27,393 bases of DNA from a virus, in the IMG/VR virus record IMGVR_UViG_3300034061_001049, positions 1 through 27,393 of that record. One strand, written 5' to 3'. The notes below the pieces were generated by a model. The model was not told where the DNA came from. It worked only from the letters and a program-made list of their open reading frames with translations, and searched no databases. Both the position numbers and the translations under genes were made by a program. Below, piece after piece: positions 7,300 to 13,791 of this stretch. Position 1 is the first letter of the stretch, and every line of letters starts with the position of its first letter.

Positions 7300-7680
7300 A
7301 TGAAATGGAATTTTGCAACAATCATGGAAGAAGCAGCAAAGTATCAAACACGCACACAATTCGCCAATGGTTCAATTGGTGCATACCGTGCAGCATTACG
7401 ATCTGGCATGATCGAAGCGCTGTTTCCGATTGAGCATGTAGTGATCGAACGGATAAAGCCTGTATCAGTCCGCAAAGTGACGCACTACGTGAATAAGCCA
7501 TCGTTCGACAAGAAAGCAATCAATGCCGACGTGGAATGGATCATGAACGATCCAGATTGGCACGATCTGCAATATCGTGCCGCATCAGACTACACAGGCG
7601 AAGCGCTTACGTACTATTGGCAAAGGATCAACCATAAGAAAAAGTCTTATGGATCGAGCCAGAACCATCAGAACATCTGA
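7300..7680 (+). CDS. First early protein, unknown function
   Basis: A 126-residue protein. The ATG at 7300 has GAAGG 7 bases upstream and is chosen over in-frame TTG at 7285. Near the N-terminus is MEEAAKYQTRTQFANGSIGA followed by YRAALRSGM (residues ~9-37). This resembles the short repeat seen in phage homing-endonuclease-associated proteins (KY-x-TR-x-x-F-x-x-x-S-x-x-AY), thought to be a DNA-binding unit; I am unsure of the match. The C-terminal half is rich in aromatic and basic residues (DVEWIMNDPDWHDLQYRAA). As the first gene after P2 it may be a regulator or host-takeover protein; that is inference. Confidence 0.7.
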   Translation: MKWNFATIMEEAAKYQTRTQFANGSIGAYRAALRSGMIEALFPIEHVVIERIKPVSVRKVTHYVNKPSFDKKAINADVEWIMNDPDWHDLQYRAASDYTGEALTYYWQRINHKKKSYGSSQNHQNI

Positions 7681-7737
7681 TTAGACTTTCTTTAATCAGC
7701 CGCTATCATTGGTCCCGTAGTAAGAAACTTTCTAATC
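7679..7737. repeat. Short inverted repeat between early genes
   Basis: GATTAGA (7679-7685) and its complement TCTAATC (7731-7737) frame the 76-bp gap between the first two early genes, with partly matching inner flanks (ACTTTCTT and AAGAAACT). A TATCAT box lies at 7704-7709, but without a good -35. This could be an RNA stem or a weak promoter/operator. Confidence 0.35.
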
Positions 7738-7756
7738 ACTCTAGTGGGGCTAGATC

Positions 7757-7918
7757 ATGACCGCAAAACATTTTTACAACCTGGCCGCGCACGAAGGCTT
7801 CTTTGAAGCTGCACGAATGGCGCGATACCTTGGAGTCACACTGGCGCAGGTTCAATTGTGGATTCGCCTGTTACACCGCGACACGGTGAAGGCATGGCAA
7901 GCTCGTAACTCACTCTAA
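7757..7918 (+). CDS. Small helix-turn-helix-like early protein
   Basis: A 53-residue protein, MTAKHFYNLAAHEGFFEAAR onward, with ARMARYLGVTLAQVQLWIRL looking like a helix-turn-helix (residues ~19-38). That would suggest a small DNA-binding regulator, but the fold assignment is by eye. The start is preceded by GGGGCTAGATC, an initiation context shared with the genes at 8199, 8487 (one-base variant) and 10116 (partly). Confidence 0.6.
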   Translation: MTAKHFYNLAAHEGFFEAARMARYLGVTLAQVQLWIRLLHRDTVKAWQARNSL

Positions 7919-7933
7919 TAAGGGGAAACGATT

Positions 7934-8185
7934 ATGACAAAGCACATTTTTTACATTGAAGTAACTGACACATTTGGCGGCGAGCTTAACTATTGTTGGA
8001 TTCGTCGTTACGCTGTGGAAGCAGCGACCGAGCGAGGCGCGATGCGTGTCGTTGGCAATCACGAAGGGTTCAACCTTCGCAACGATGGATGGAAATGGAA
8101 TTTCATCGGCGCGTGCATCGCTGCGTATGTAGTAGATGATGAAATTCCGTACGAACTAGAACGCTTCATCAAACTCAATTTCTGA
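7934..8185 (+). CDS. Conserved early protein, unknown function
   Basis: An 83-residue protein starting MTKHIFYIEVTDTFGGELNY, with AAGGGG upstream of the ATG. It looks like a small alpha/beta protein with a Trp/Tyr-rich start and a CIAAYVVDDE segment near the end. Similar short proteins with the 'FYIEVTDTFGGELNYCW' start occur in other phages and plasmids as I recall, all without known function. It is the third gene of the early operon. Confidence 0.7.
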   Translation: MTKHIFYIEVTDTFGGELNYCWIRRYAVEAATERGAMRVVGNHEGFNLRNDGWKWNFIGACIAAYVVDDEIPYELERFIKLNF

Positions 8186-8198
8186 AAGGGGCTAGATC

Positions 8199-8483
8199 AT
8201 GGAACGAATCACAATCAAGCATCTTGACGCGTTAGTTGCTCGCCTTAACTATCTGACAAACAGCCCGATGAAGCCATATGAAAAAGGCGAAGATGGCCGC
8301 ATTCATGCTCAAATCGGCAACTATCACATTTCGCAAGCGTATGGCGGCGTGTGCCTGCACCGCATGCACAATGATGGCGGCGGCGTGACTACACCATTGT
8401 CCGGCGGACATATTCCGAAACGCGAGCTTTACGAACAGATGCACGCGTTCATCCGTGGCATTGAACTTGGAAAAGGGGCTTAG
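8199..8483 (+). CDS. Conserved early protein, unknown function
   Basis: A 94-residue protein starting MERITIKHLDALVARLNYLT, with AGGGGCTAGATC before the ATG. The middle contains a Gly-rich IGNYHISQAYGGVCLHRMHN stretch; overall it looks like a small beta-rich fold with a C-terminal helix. Proteins of this type are frequent in phage early regions and have no assigned role. Its TAG stop is part of the next gene's CTTAGATC initiation context. Confidence 0.7.
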   Translation: MERITIKHLDALVARLNYLTNSPMKPYEKGEDGRIHAQIGNYHISQAYGGVCLHRMHNDGGGVTTPLSGGHIPKRELYEQMHAFIRGIELGKGA

Positions 8484-8486
8484 ATC

Positions 8487-9011
8487 ATGTCCACACTATT
8501 TGACGGCGACACAATCACGATTAATGGGCGCGCCTACCGCGTTAATTTTGAACAATATCAATACAGTAACGCGCCGTGGGAAGAGTGCGATGGTCACGGA
8601 CCAGTACGCAAATCAAGCAAACCGCACCGCGACGGCTACAGCGACAAAGCCCCTGGCGAGCGCCCTCTAAACAGCGCAGGACGAAATGAGTATCAGTTTT
8701 ACTACAACTGGGTGGAAGCCATGCGAATCGCAAAACGTGAAGGATGGAATGCTGCGCCCTACGATGCACCGAATAAAGTCCTTCGTGCAGTGCAGGCGAA
8801 CTTTGACTACTTGCGCGGATGGGTTAATAGCGAATGGGGGTATCTGATTGTCACGGTTACAGACCTAGAAACAGGGCAATACGAGTGCCTTGGCGGTGTC
8901 GAGAGCCTTGGCGAATGCGCCCGCGAATGCGCCCGCGAGATGGCGCAAAACATGGCGCACGAATACGCCATAGCCAATCGTTTTGCCGATGCTATGGCCT
9001 GCGGGGTGTAA
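8487..9011 (+). CDS. Conserved early protein, unknown function
   Basis: A 174-residue protein, the largest of this operon, starting MSTLFDGDTITINGRAYRVN. The N-terminal ~60 residues look beta-rich and charged; the centre is aromatic (NEYQFYYNWVEAMRIAKREG); the C-terminal end is helical. A 12-bp tandem duplication (GAATGCGCCCGC twice, from about 8912) encodes ECARECAR, followed by EMAQNMAHEY. No catalytic motif is recognised. It has a GGGGCTTAGATC context before the ATG. Confidence 0.7.
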   Translation: MSTLFDGDTITINGRAYRVNFEQYQYSNAPWEECDGHGPVRKSSKPHRDGYSDKAPGERPLNSAGRNEYQFYYNWVEAMRIAKREGWNAAPYDAPNKVLRAVQANFDYLRGWVNSEWGYLIVTVTDLETGQYECLGGVESLGECARECAREMAQNMAHEYAIANRFADAMACGV

Positions 9012-9013
9012 CC

Positions 9014-9301
9014 ATGGCAAACAGACTAGCACGCGACATTCTCGGCCAAGTAAAACGCGCCATCCGCGAACCTTACGCTTGGCCCGGGGGTTATCCGGTT
9101 TATATCGTAATGGCGGACGGGGAGCTACTTTGCCCTGAGTGCGCTAAACAAAACTTCCGGCAAATTGTGGCCGACACGAACTCACGCTGGAATAACAACT
9201 GGCGTGCAGCAGGCGCGGACGTCAAATGGGAAGGACCGGACGAACAATGCTGCCACTGTAACAAGGCGCTACCGTCCGCGTATGGTGGCGAAGATGAATA
9301 A
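9014..9301 (+). CDS. Small zinc-ribbon-like early protein
   Basis: A 95-residue protein starting MANRLARDILGQVKRAIREP. Two CxxC pairs, LCPEC (residues ~36-39) and CCHC (~81-84), are placed like the ligands of a zinc ribbon. The part between them is Trp/Asn-rich. Function is unknown; a nucleic-acid-binding or host-interaction role is possible. The ATG at 9014 follows the upstream stop by 2 bases; a longer frame from 8834 overlaps the previous gene and is not used. Confidence 0.7.
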   Translation: MANRLARDILGQVKRAIREPYAWPGGYPVYIVMADGELLCPECAKQNFRQIVADTNSRWNNNWRAAGADVKWEGPDEQCCHCNKALPSAYGGEDE

Positions 9302-9404
9302 ATACCCCATGCCTTATAAAGCCCTTGCCCTTGACTTCCTAGCCTATGCTCTAACGCTCGGCCTCGCCGCTTGGTTTGTTTTTCTTATTCTTGAAAGGAT
9401 TTAA
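9294..9404 (+). CDS. Small single-span membrane protein
   Basis: A 36-residue peptide starting MNKYPMPYKALALDFLAYAL, with one hydrophobic segment of about 22 residues reaching to LILERI. It overlaps the preceding gene by 8 bases and is followed two bases later by the next gene. Ribosome-binding signal is weak (GGTGG), so translation may depend on coupling. It would sit in the inner membrane; function unknown. Confidence 0.55.
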   Translation: MNKYPMPYKALALDFLAYALTLGLAAWFVFLILERI

Positions 9405-9406
9405 CC

Positions 9407-9625
9407 ATGCAACTATCGGAAGATAGATTCTATAAAGGGCAGTTTAATTTCAAGCGCTGCGCCAATGGCCCGCTAGAATCAACCCCTATTTATAGTTATG
9501 AATCGAAGGATAAACTTTATGACGTTGTTTTTATTGGTGATTCTATGGGGTGCCGCATAAACGGTGCATGGGTTACACCCAACCAATACCATAACGCCAT
9601 TATTTCTCATTTCAATCTGACATAA
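9407..9625 (+). CDS. Small early protein, unknown function
   Basis: A 72-residue protein starting MQLSEDRFYKGQFNFKRCAN, preceded by GAAAGGATTTAACC. It is aromatic and Asn-rich, probably a small beta-sheet protein (KDKLYDVVFIGDSMGCRING). No family recognised. The initiation context AAGGATTTAA(C/T)C ATG is nearly the same as that of the next gene. Confidence 0.6.
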   Translation: MQLSEDRFYKGQFNFKRCANGPLESTPIYSYESKDKLYDVVFIGDSMGCRINGAWVTPNQYHNAIISHFNLT

Positions 9626-9638
9626 CAAGGATTTAATC

Positions 9639-10112
9639 ATGCTATCTATCAATTCCCCCCTGTCCGAGCGCCTCAACTATGCCCCCGCTGAAGTATCGCC
9701 CGATGAACTACACGATGCCGCGTTAGAGCTTGAGGCGTGGCGTAAAACCGCCGATGATCCTGCACACGTTGAAGAAATGGTGCAAGAGTTGGAAGATTTA
9801 AGGCAACAAGTGGAAGATTTGCAAGGGCGCGAGCTTCTACACTGGTCTAGCTCATCGGGTCGGATCGAGCTACAAATCACACGCGAGCAGGCCCGTAGCG
9901 CGGCGCATGGTGGGCAATGCGATAACGACGTAAAAGCCTTGTCTCAAAACCCCATGATAGCGGGCCAGTTGTCCGTATTGGCCCCTGAAATGGTCTCTAA
10001 TGAGTTGCGCGATTACGGCGCATGGGACGCTGAAGAGTTGGCCGACCATGAGCAAAACTTGCAACGGCTTTTGTGGTGCGCGTGCGGTGATCTTAACGAG
10101 ATGGAGGACTAG
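9639..10112 (+). CDS. Early protein with coiled coil, unknown function
   Basis: A 157-residue protein starting MLSINSPLSERLNYAPAEVS. Residues ~25-65 are acidic and heptad-like (VEEMVQELEDLRQQVEDLQG), a likely coiled coil. The second half has DNDVKALSQNPMIAGQLSVL and a Cys/Trp end (LLWCACGDLNEMED). Overall strongly acidic. AAGGATTTAATC precedes the ATG. An oligomeric acidic protein of this kind could be a host-protein inhibitor, but nothing in the sequence proves it. Confidence 0.65.
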   Translation: MLSINSPLSERLNYAPAEVSPDELHDAALELEAWRKTADDPAHVEEMVQELEDLRQQVEDLQGRELLHWSSSSGRIELQITREQARSAAHGGQCDNDVKALSQNPMIAGQLSVLAPEMVSNELRDYGAWDAEELADHEQNLQRLLWCACGDLNEMED

Positions 10113-10115
10113 ATC

Positions 10116-10172
10116 ATGGGTGCCATCCTAGCCCTTGCAATGGTCGCCATTGCTATCATCTGGCGGGCCTGA
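10116..10172 (+). CDS. 18-residue hydrophobic peptide
   Basis: ATG at 10116 encodes MGAILALAMVAIAIIWRA and stops at 10172. GGAGGACTAGATC provides a strong ribosome-binding site at good spacing, and the frame starts three bases after the previous stop and ends just before the operon terminator. It would form a single membrane helix. The good initiation site and the position argue for a real gene, though its size makes this uncertain. Confidence 0.45.
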   Translation: MGAILALAMVAIAIIWRA

Positions 10173-10217
10173 TAGACTTCTAACCGTTCCCTCCGATGGC
10201 CGCGCCCTGCGGCACTT

Positions 10218-10254
10218 AACCCGCCAGTAAGCTAACCCTGGCGGGTTCTTTTTT
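10218..10254 (+). terminator. Intrinsic terminator of the early operon
   Basis: A perfect 10-bp stem (AACCCGCCAG at 10218-10227 with CTGGCGGGTT at 10238-10247) is followed by CTTTTTT. This is a textbook Rho-independent terminator for the rightward early transcript. Confidence 0.92.
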
Positions 10255-10347
10255 GGCCTAACCTAGCGCCTCTCATCCCCTGCTGAATCGGTGCCGGTCT
10301 CCCCTTGTCCGCGACCGTACAGGGCTACCCGGACCATTTTTCAACCC

Positions 10348-10526
10348 TAACATGGGTGAGTGCGTGAAAAATTCACCAGCGTACCGCACGGCGCGCATGG
10401 TGCCGACCATCAGCAACCCATCGATCAACCCTAACATGGGTGGGCGATTTGCCGGAGTCGTTTGCAGCGACACTCACGCAAAAAGAAACGGCACCCGAAG
10501 ATGCCGTTTTGAACTTAACATGGGTG
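10348..10526. repeat. Three TAACATGGGTG repeats at an 84-bp period
   Basis: TAACATGGGTG occurs at 10348-10358, 10432-10442 and 10516-10526, exactly 84 bp apart each time. The first two extend to TCAACCCTAACATGGGTG; the second and third share the following GGGCGATTT or GAGCGATTT. Apart from the terminator at 10480-10509 the rest of the gap 10173-10532 holds nothing else that I can identify. Role unknown: protein-binding sites, promoters on the minus strand, or remnants of a duplicated element. Confidence 0.85.
10480..10509 (-). terminator. Intrinsic terminator of the primase gene
   Basis: Read on the minus strand, a 10-bp stem (AAACGGCATC with GGTGCCGTTT, one G-U pair) closes a UUCG tetraloop and is followed by CTTTTT. 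It lies 24 bp after the primase stop. The stem is better on the minus strand (G-U) than on the plus strand (C-A mismatch), so it serves the leftward transcript. Confidence 0.88.
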
Positions 10527-10532
10527 AGCGAT

Positions 10533-13022
10533 TTACTCGGACTCTTTTTGATCTGGATCAAATCCAAGGACATGACGAGGTTGAGAATAGGTTCTGCCGC
10601 ACCTTTCAACCGTGGCAATCATCCGGTCTTTTACCGCCTGCTTCGCGTGGATCACGCGCTTGCGATAGTCCGTATAAAGGGTGGCGACATGAGGATTTAT
10701 GGCCCACGTTGCGCCATTGCGCCGTTCCTCCATAAGACTCAACCAGTTGGCAGCTACAAGTTGATCCATGACAACTCTCAAGTCATTATCAACCTGCTGC
10801 TGGTTTGATCCCTCGGGAATCTGACGTTTTGCTGATCGGCGCAGGTCTGAAAGAGTGATTGTTGGCTTTTCTCCCGCAAGGTGGATCACATGGTCAATAA
10901 TCCATTGTTCAAGGGCGTTTTCCTCATTGGCGAAGGCGTACCGCAGGGACGGGATGAATAAGCGCTTGGTGACTTCAATGGCTGACTGCATGGTGGCAGC
11001 GGTGACATTTTGCTCATAGGGGTTGTTGATGAGGTGGAACACAAGCGCTAGTCGCCCACAAGTCCCCTCGATCTTTCCAAGGGCTGTCATATACACCCCA
11101 TTGGTCTTGAGCAGGCGTTCATCGTCGCGCAAGGCCAGATACCAATCTTGGAACTGATCGAACAACTCGTATGCACCAGGTGAGAGGTGATAAGTTTTAC
11201 CGGGGAGAGCATAAAGTTTGCGAATGAGTTGATCGTACTCTTCTTCGCAGGTCATGAACTCAGGGATCACCTGGGGTTTTACTGTTTTATCGCCTCTTAT
11301 TGTGATCGGGATAAAACGTTGCAACAGACCATCACTGGACATCTTGGCAACTTGCTGGTGGAAGATTTTGGGTTGAATATTTCCATAGATAGACAGGGCG
11401 AGGTTTTCCGCTGAGATCGTGCCAGCGGTAACGCGGTCCATCGTGTAAGGGTTTGACTCATATCCTGCGATCCAGCACCCGCGATCATCACCAGACCGAG
11501 GGTCGTTGATTCGATTGACCCAGTTGCCCATCTCATCAAGATGGAGCAGGAAGCCACGGGGTCTGCCTTGTGCCAGATGGACCAGTTTCTGACTGGTGGC
11601 GTCATTGATAACCAATCGGGTGTTTTTTGGCTCGTCAGGCAGTATGGGGACCACTGGCATGGCGGTGTTACCAATGGCGGCATCAGCGCTTGCCATGTGC
11701 TCAAACAGATTCTTTTTCGCTGCTGCGTATGCCGCTTCCTTGGCTGACCACATCAGATGTTCGGCTTTGAATCGGTCAATGTCTTCCAGTTCCAAGCGTT
11801 GCAGGATGGACAGCATGGGCTTCGCACCGGGTGACTTCTTGTCTGACGGGTCACCAATGGTCATCAGCCAGAGGATCGGCGGCACCTGATAACCTGGCAT
11901 CAGTTCAAGACGGGATCGGGCATCAACAGCCGCACAGACTGCACCAATACCTGCCATGAGAGGAACAATCGGATCACATCCTCGTGTGGTGCCTACTTCT
12001 ATCGCCCGACGAGCCAGAAGCTCGGGGAACAGGCTCAGATCAACCTCGGGCGGTTGCAGACGCATGGTCAGCAGGTCGATCACCTGATTAGGGTTTTGTG
12101 GCGTGATGGGTGAGAAGAGGTGATGCACATCAGGCATGGGGCGTTTCCATCCGCGCTCGGTGGCGAGGTGGAACAGTGAGCCGATCTTGATCCCCTCGGG
12201 GTCTGGTTTGAACGAGCGCCAGCAGGCATTGATGTCGTTCGGTCCCTTGTACTTCATGGGGGACATGGACGACCACTCGTCCCATGTGGCAAGGGCATCA
12301 GGATGTTCGGTGCTGTGGAGCGCCATACCCACGGTTACCCACTCGTCGCGGGAGCAGTCGGGACTGATATGACTGAGTGCCGCCCTGATGTCGTTCCATG
12401 ATGCGTCGATATCTTCGGTGCGGATGACGCGCTTGGTATCCTGATGGAGCATGGACTGCCATAACGCCATAAGCGAATCGGGGATCAAGGGGAGGCGCTG
12501 CCAGTGACCTTTACCACCCCACGAGTACGGTTGAAGCGTTTCAGGATGGATCGATGGGGGCAGAACATCCTGTACAGTCAGCCCGTTAGAGGCAGCGCAG
12601 CGCAGTTCGTATGTGACCTTATTGACCCCATCCACAGGGACAGTGATCTTCTTGGAGGGGAGAGCAAGACCGAAAGGCATTGCATAGAGCAGTTTCCCGT
12701 GTCCTGACTTGCCACTGTTGATCGTCACCGCATCGGGTGCGTCAAACAACTCCGCCAGATTGATACCATGTGCTGCCAACTGGATCAGCGCTTCGTTGTA
12801 GTCGTCAATATCAAGCGCCATCGTGCCACTATAGGCATGGGCCAGTCCGACACCGTACCCGGCAGGGATCATATTGGGGTCGGTAATGGTGTTCTCTCGT
12901 ATGTTCCATCCTGAGTTCCTTGGTCCCTTGGTGCCGTTGGGGATCGGGACGAGGTGCCAACCCATGCGGATATAGGGGTCGAAACTCACAGGTAGCGTCG
13001 AGACTTGTGGTACGGCAGTCAT
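10533..13022 (-). CDS. Primase-polymerase/helicase-like replication protein (AEP, PriCT-2, DUF3987)
   Basis: An 829-residue protein in three parts. Residues ~1-190 look like a bifunctional primase/polymerase of the archaeo-eukaryotic type: metal-binding DID at 71-73 and the GKSGHGKLLY histidine (H108). Residues ~205-290 resemble a PriCT-2 domain (DIRAALSHISPDCSRDEWVT). The rest matches DUF3987, a helicase-like region with a degenerate P-loop (GDPSDKKSPGAKPM) and a DEMGNW Walker B-like motif near residues 490-500. It would prime and help open phage DNA at forks. The ATG at 13022 has AGGAAGG upstream. It is the only leftward gene in the early half, flanked by its own terminator and a divergent promoter region. 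Confidence 0.85.
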   Translation of the reverse strand: MTAVPQVSTLPVSFDPYIRMGWHLVPIPNGTKGPRNSGWNIRENTITDPNMIPAGYGVGLAHAYSGTMALDIDDYNEALIQLAAHGINLAELFDAPDAVTINSGKSGHGKLLYAMPFGLALPSKKITVPVDGVNKVTYELRCAASNGLTVQDVLPPSIHPETLQPYSWGGKGHWQRLPLIPDSLMALWQSMLHQDTKRVIRTEDIDASWNDIRAALSHISPDCSRDEWVTVGMALHSTEHPDALATWDEWSSMSPMKYKGPNDINACWRSFKPDPEGIKIGSLFHLATERGWKRPMPDVHHLFSPITPQNPNQVIDLLTMRLQPPEVDLSLFPELLARRAIEVGTTRGCDPIVPLMAGIGAVCAAVDARSRLELMPGYQVPPILWLMTIGDPSDKKSPGAKPMLSILQRLELEDIDRFKAEHLMWSAKEAAYAAAKKNLFEHMASADAAIGNTAMPVVPILPDEPKNTRLVINDATSQKLVHLAQGRPRGFLLHLDEMGNWVNRINDPRSGDDRGCWIAGYESNPYTMDRVTAGTISAENLALSIYGNIQPKIFHQQVAKMSSDGLLQRFIPITIRGDKTVKPQVIPEFMTCEEEYDQLIRKLYALPGKTYHLSPGAYELFDQFQDWYLALRDDERLLKTNGVYMTALGKIEGTCGRLALVFHLINNPYEQNVTAATMQSAIEVTKRLFIPSLRYAFANEENALEQWIIDHVIHLAGEKPTITLSDLRRSAKRQIPEGSNQQQVDNDLRVVMDQLVAANWLSLMEERRNGATWAINPHVATLYTDYRKRVIHAKQAVKDRMIATVERCGRTYSQPRHVLGFDPDQKESE

Positions 13023-13058
13023 GGTGATCCTTCCTGAAAATTATTTTGCGAGGTGCTA

Positions 13059-13093
13059 TTGACAAGTGTAAAACAAGCGCATAACATTTGCAA
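13059..13093. promoter_or_regulatory. Overlapping divergent promoters
   Basis: Rightwards: consensus TTGACA (13059-13064), 17-bp spacer, TAACAT (13082-13087, four of six). Leftwards on the minus strand: TTGCAA (13088-13093), 17-bp spacer, TACACT (13065-13070), four of six each. The two overlap almost completely, so transcription of the primase gene and the DNA-metabolism operon would compete. The first rightward gene encodes a ribbon-helix-helix-like protein, a natural candidate for binding here. Confidence 0.6.
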
Positions 13094-13121
13094 CACTTCA
13101 TCAACAAATAGGAGAAATTTT

Positions 13122-13325
13122 GTGGCAACGAAGAAAACGAAGGATCAGGCGGTGACGGTTCGGCTGTCTCCCGACACCCGCAGGATGTTTATCAACAAGG
13201 CAGCGAAGTATGGCGGCACCTCGTATGTTCTCAGGGAACTCGTTCTTGCTTTTAACGAGAACCGTGTGGAAATGGCAGCACCTATCAATCCTCTTTTTAC
13301 TAAGGAAATTAAAAATGAAATCTGA
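13122..13325 (+). CDS. Ribbon-helix-helix-like small protein
   Basis: A 67-residue protein from the GTG at 13122, with AGGAG 8 bases upstream; the frame is open further upstream but without a ribosome-binding site. Residues ~8-50 fit an Arc/MetJ-like pattern: a short strand (AVTVRLSP), helix A (DTRRMFINKAAKYGG) and helix B (TSYVLRELVLAFNENR). Such proteins bind operators as dimers. It lies 100 bp from the primase start across overlapping promoters, so auto- or cross-regulation is a reasonable inference. Its 3' end overlaps the next gene by 11 bases. Confidence 0.65.
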   Translation: MATKKTKDQAVTVRLSPDTRRMFINKAAKYGGTSYVLRELVLAFNENRVEMAAPINPLFTKEIKNEI

Positions 13326-13791
13326 AATCCTCGTTATTGCTGAAGCAATCCTCGCTAACACTCAAGTTCTCAAGATGCTAGTGGAGAAACTTCCTGCGGC
13401 CGCTCAAGCTGAAGTGGCAAAGGTTGTTAATCCTACTCCTGCTGCTACTGTGGTGGCAACTGTCCCCGCTGCCGAGTCCCCTGTAACCGTTCCTGTTGCT
13501 GCTCCGGCCCCTGTGGTGGCTGCTCCGGTTCCCACCCCTACCCCGGCCCCTGTGGTGGCCGATCCTGTTCCGGTTGTCACGCCTGCTCCTACTGCTGGTG
13601 CCGCACCATTTACGGATCAGAAGGGACTGGTCGAGTACATCATGGCAGCATATAAGACCCTGGGACCGATCAAGGGTGCCACGATCCAAGGGGTGCTGAA
13701 CGAATTGGGATTGGCGAACATCAACGATGTCAAACCCGAGTTGTATGCTGCCCTTTACGCTGGTGTTGAGAAACTGAAGGCGTCGGCATGA
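13315..13791 (+). CDS. Protein with Pro/Ala/Val-rich linker, unknown function
   Basis: A 158-residue protein in three parts: an N-terminal helix (MKSEILVIAEAILANTQVLK), a long low-complexity linker of Pro, Ala and Val (about residues 40-95), and a C-terminal helical domain including LVEYIMAAYKTLGPIKGATI and GLANINDVKPELYAALYAGV. The linker is encoded by imperfect repeats (CCGGCCCCTGTGGTGGC occurs twice). The C-terminal domain recurs near phage DNA-metabolism genes as I recall, without known role. AAGGAAATTAAAA precedes the ATG; the stop overlaps the next start (ATGA). It may tether or oligomerise neighbouring replication proteins; this is inference. Confidence 0.65.
   Translation: MKSEILVIAEAILANTQVLKMLVEKLPAAAQAEVAKVVNPTPAATVVATVPAAESPVTVPVAAPAPVVAAPVPTPTPAPVVADPVPVVTPAPTAGAAPFTDQKGLVEYIMAAYKTLGPIKGATIQGVLNELGLANINDVKPELYAALYAGVEKLKASA

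Noticed and set aside
6855-7433. Rightward open frame of 192 codons across the control region
   Set aside because: It runs through every repeat and both the promoter P2 and the true start at 7300, its product has low-complexity basic and Cys/His-rich stretches without a domain, and it has no good ribosome-binding site.
8912-8935. 12-bp tandem repeat (GAATGCGCCCGC) as a regulatory repeat
   Set aside because: It is in frame inside a gene and simply encodes ECARECAR; only two copies.
10352-10808. Rightward frames at 10352-10735 and 10440-10808
   Set aside because: They cover the repeats, the primase terminator and the antisense of the primase 3' end; the sequence features there explain the region better.
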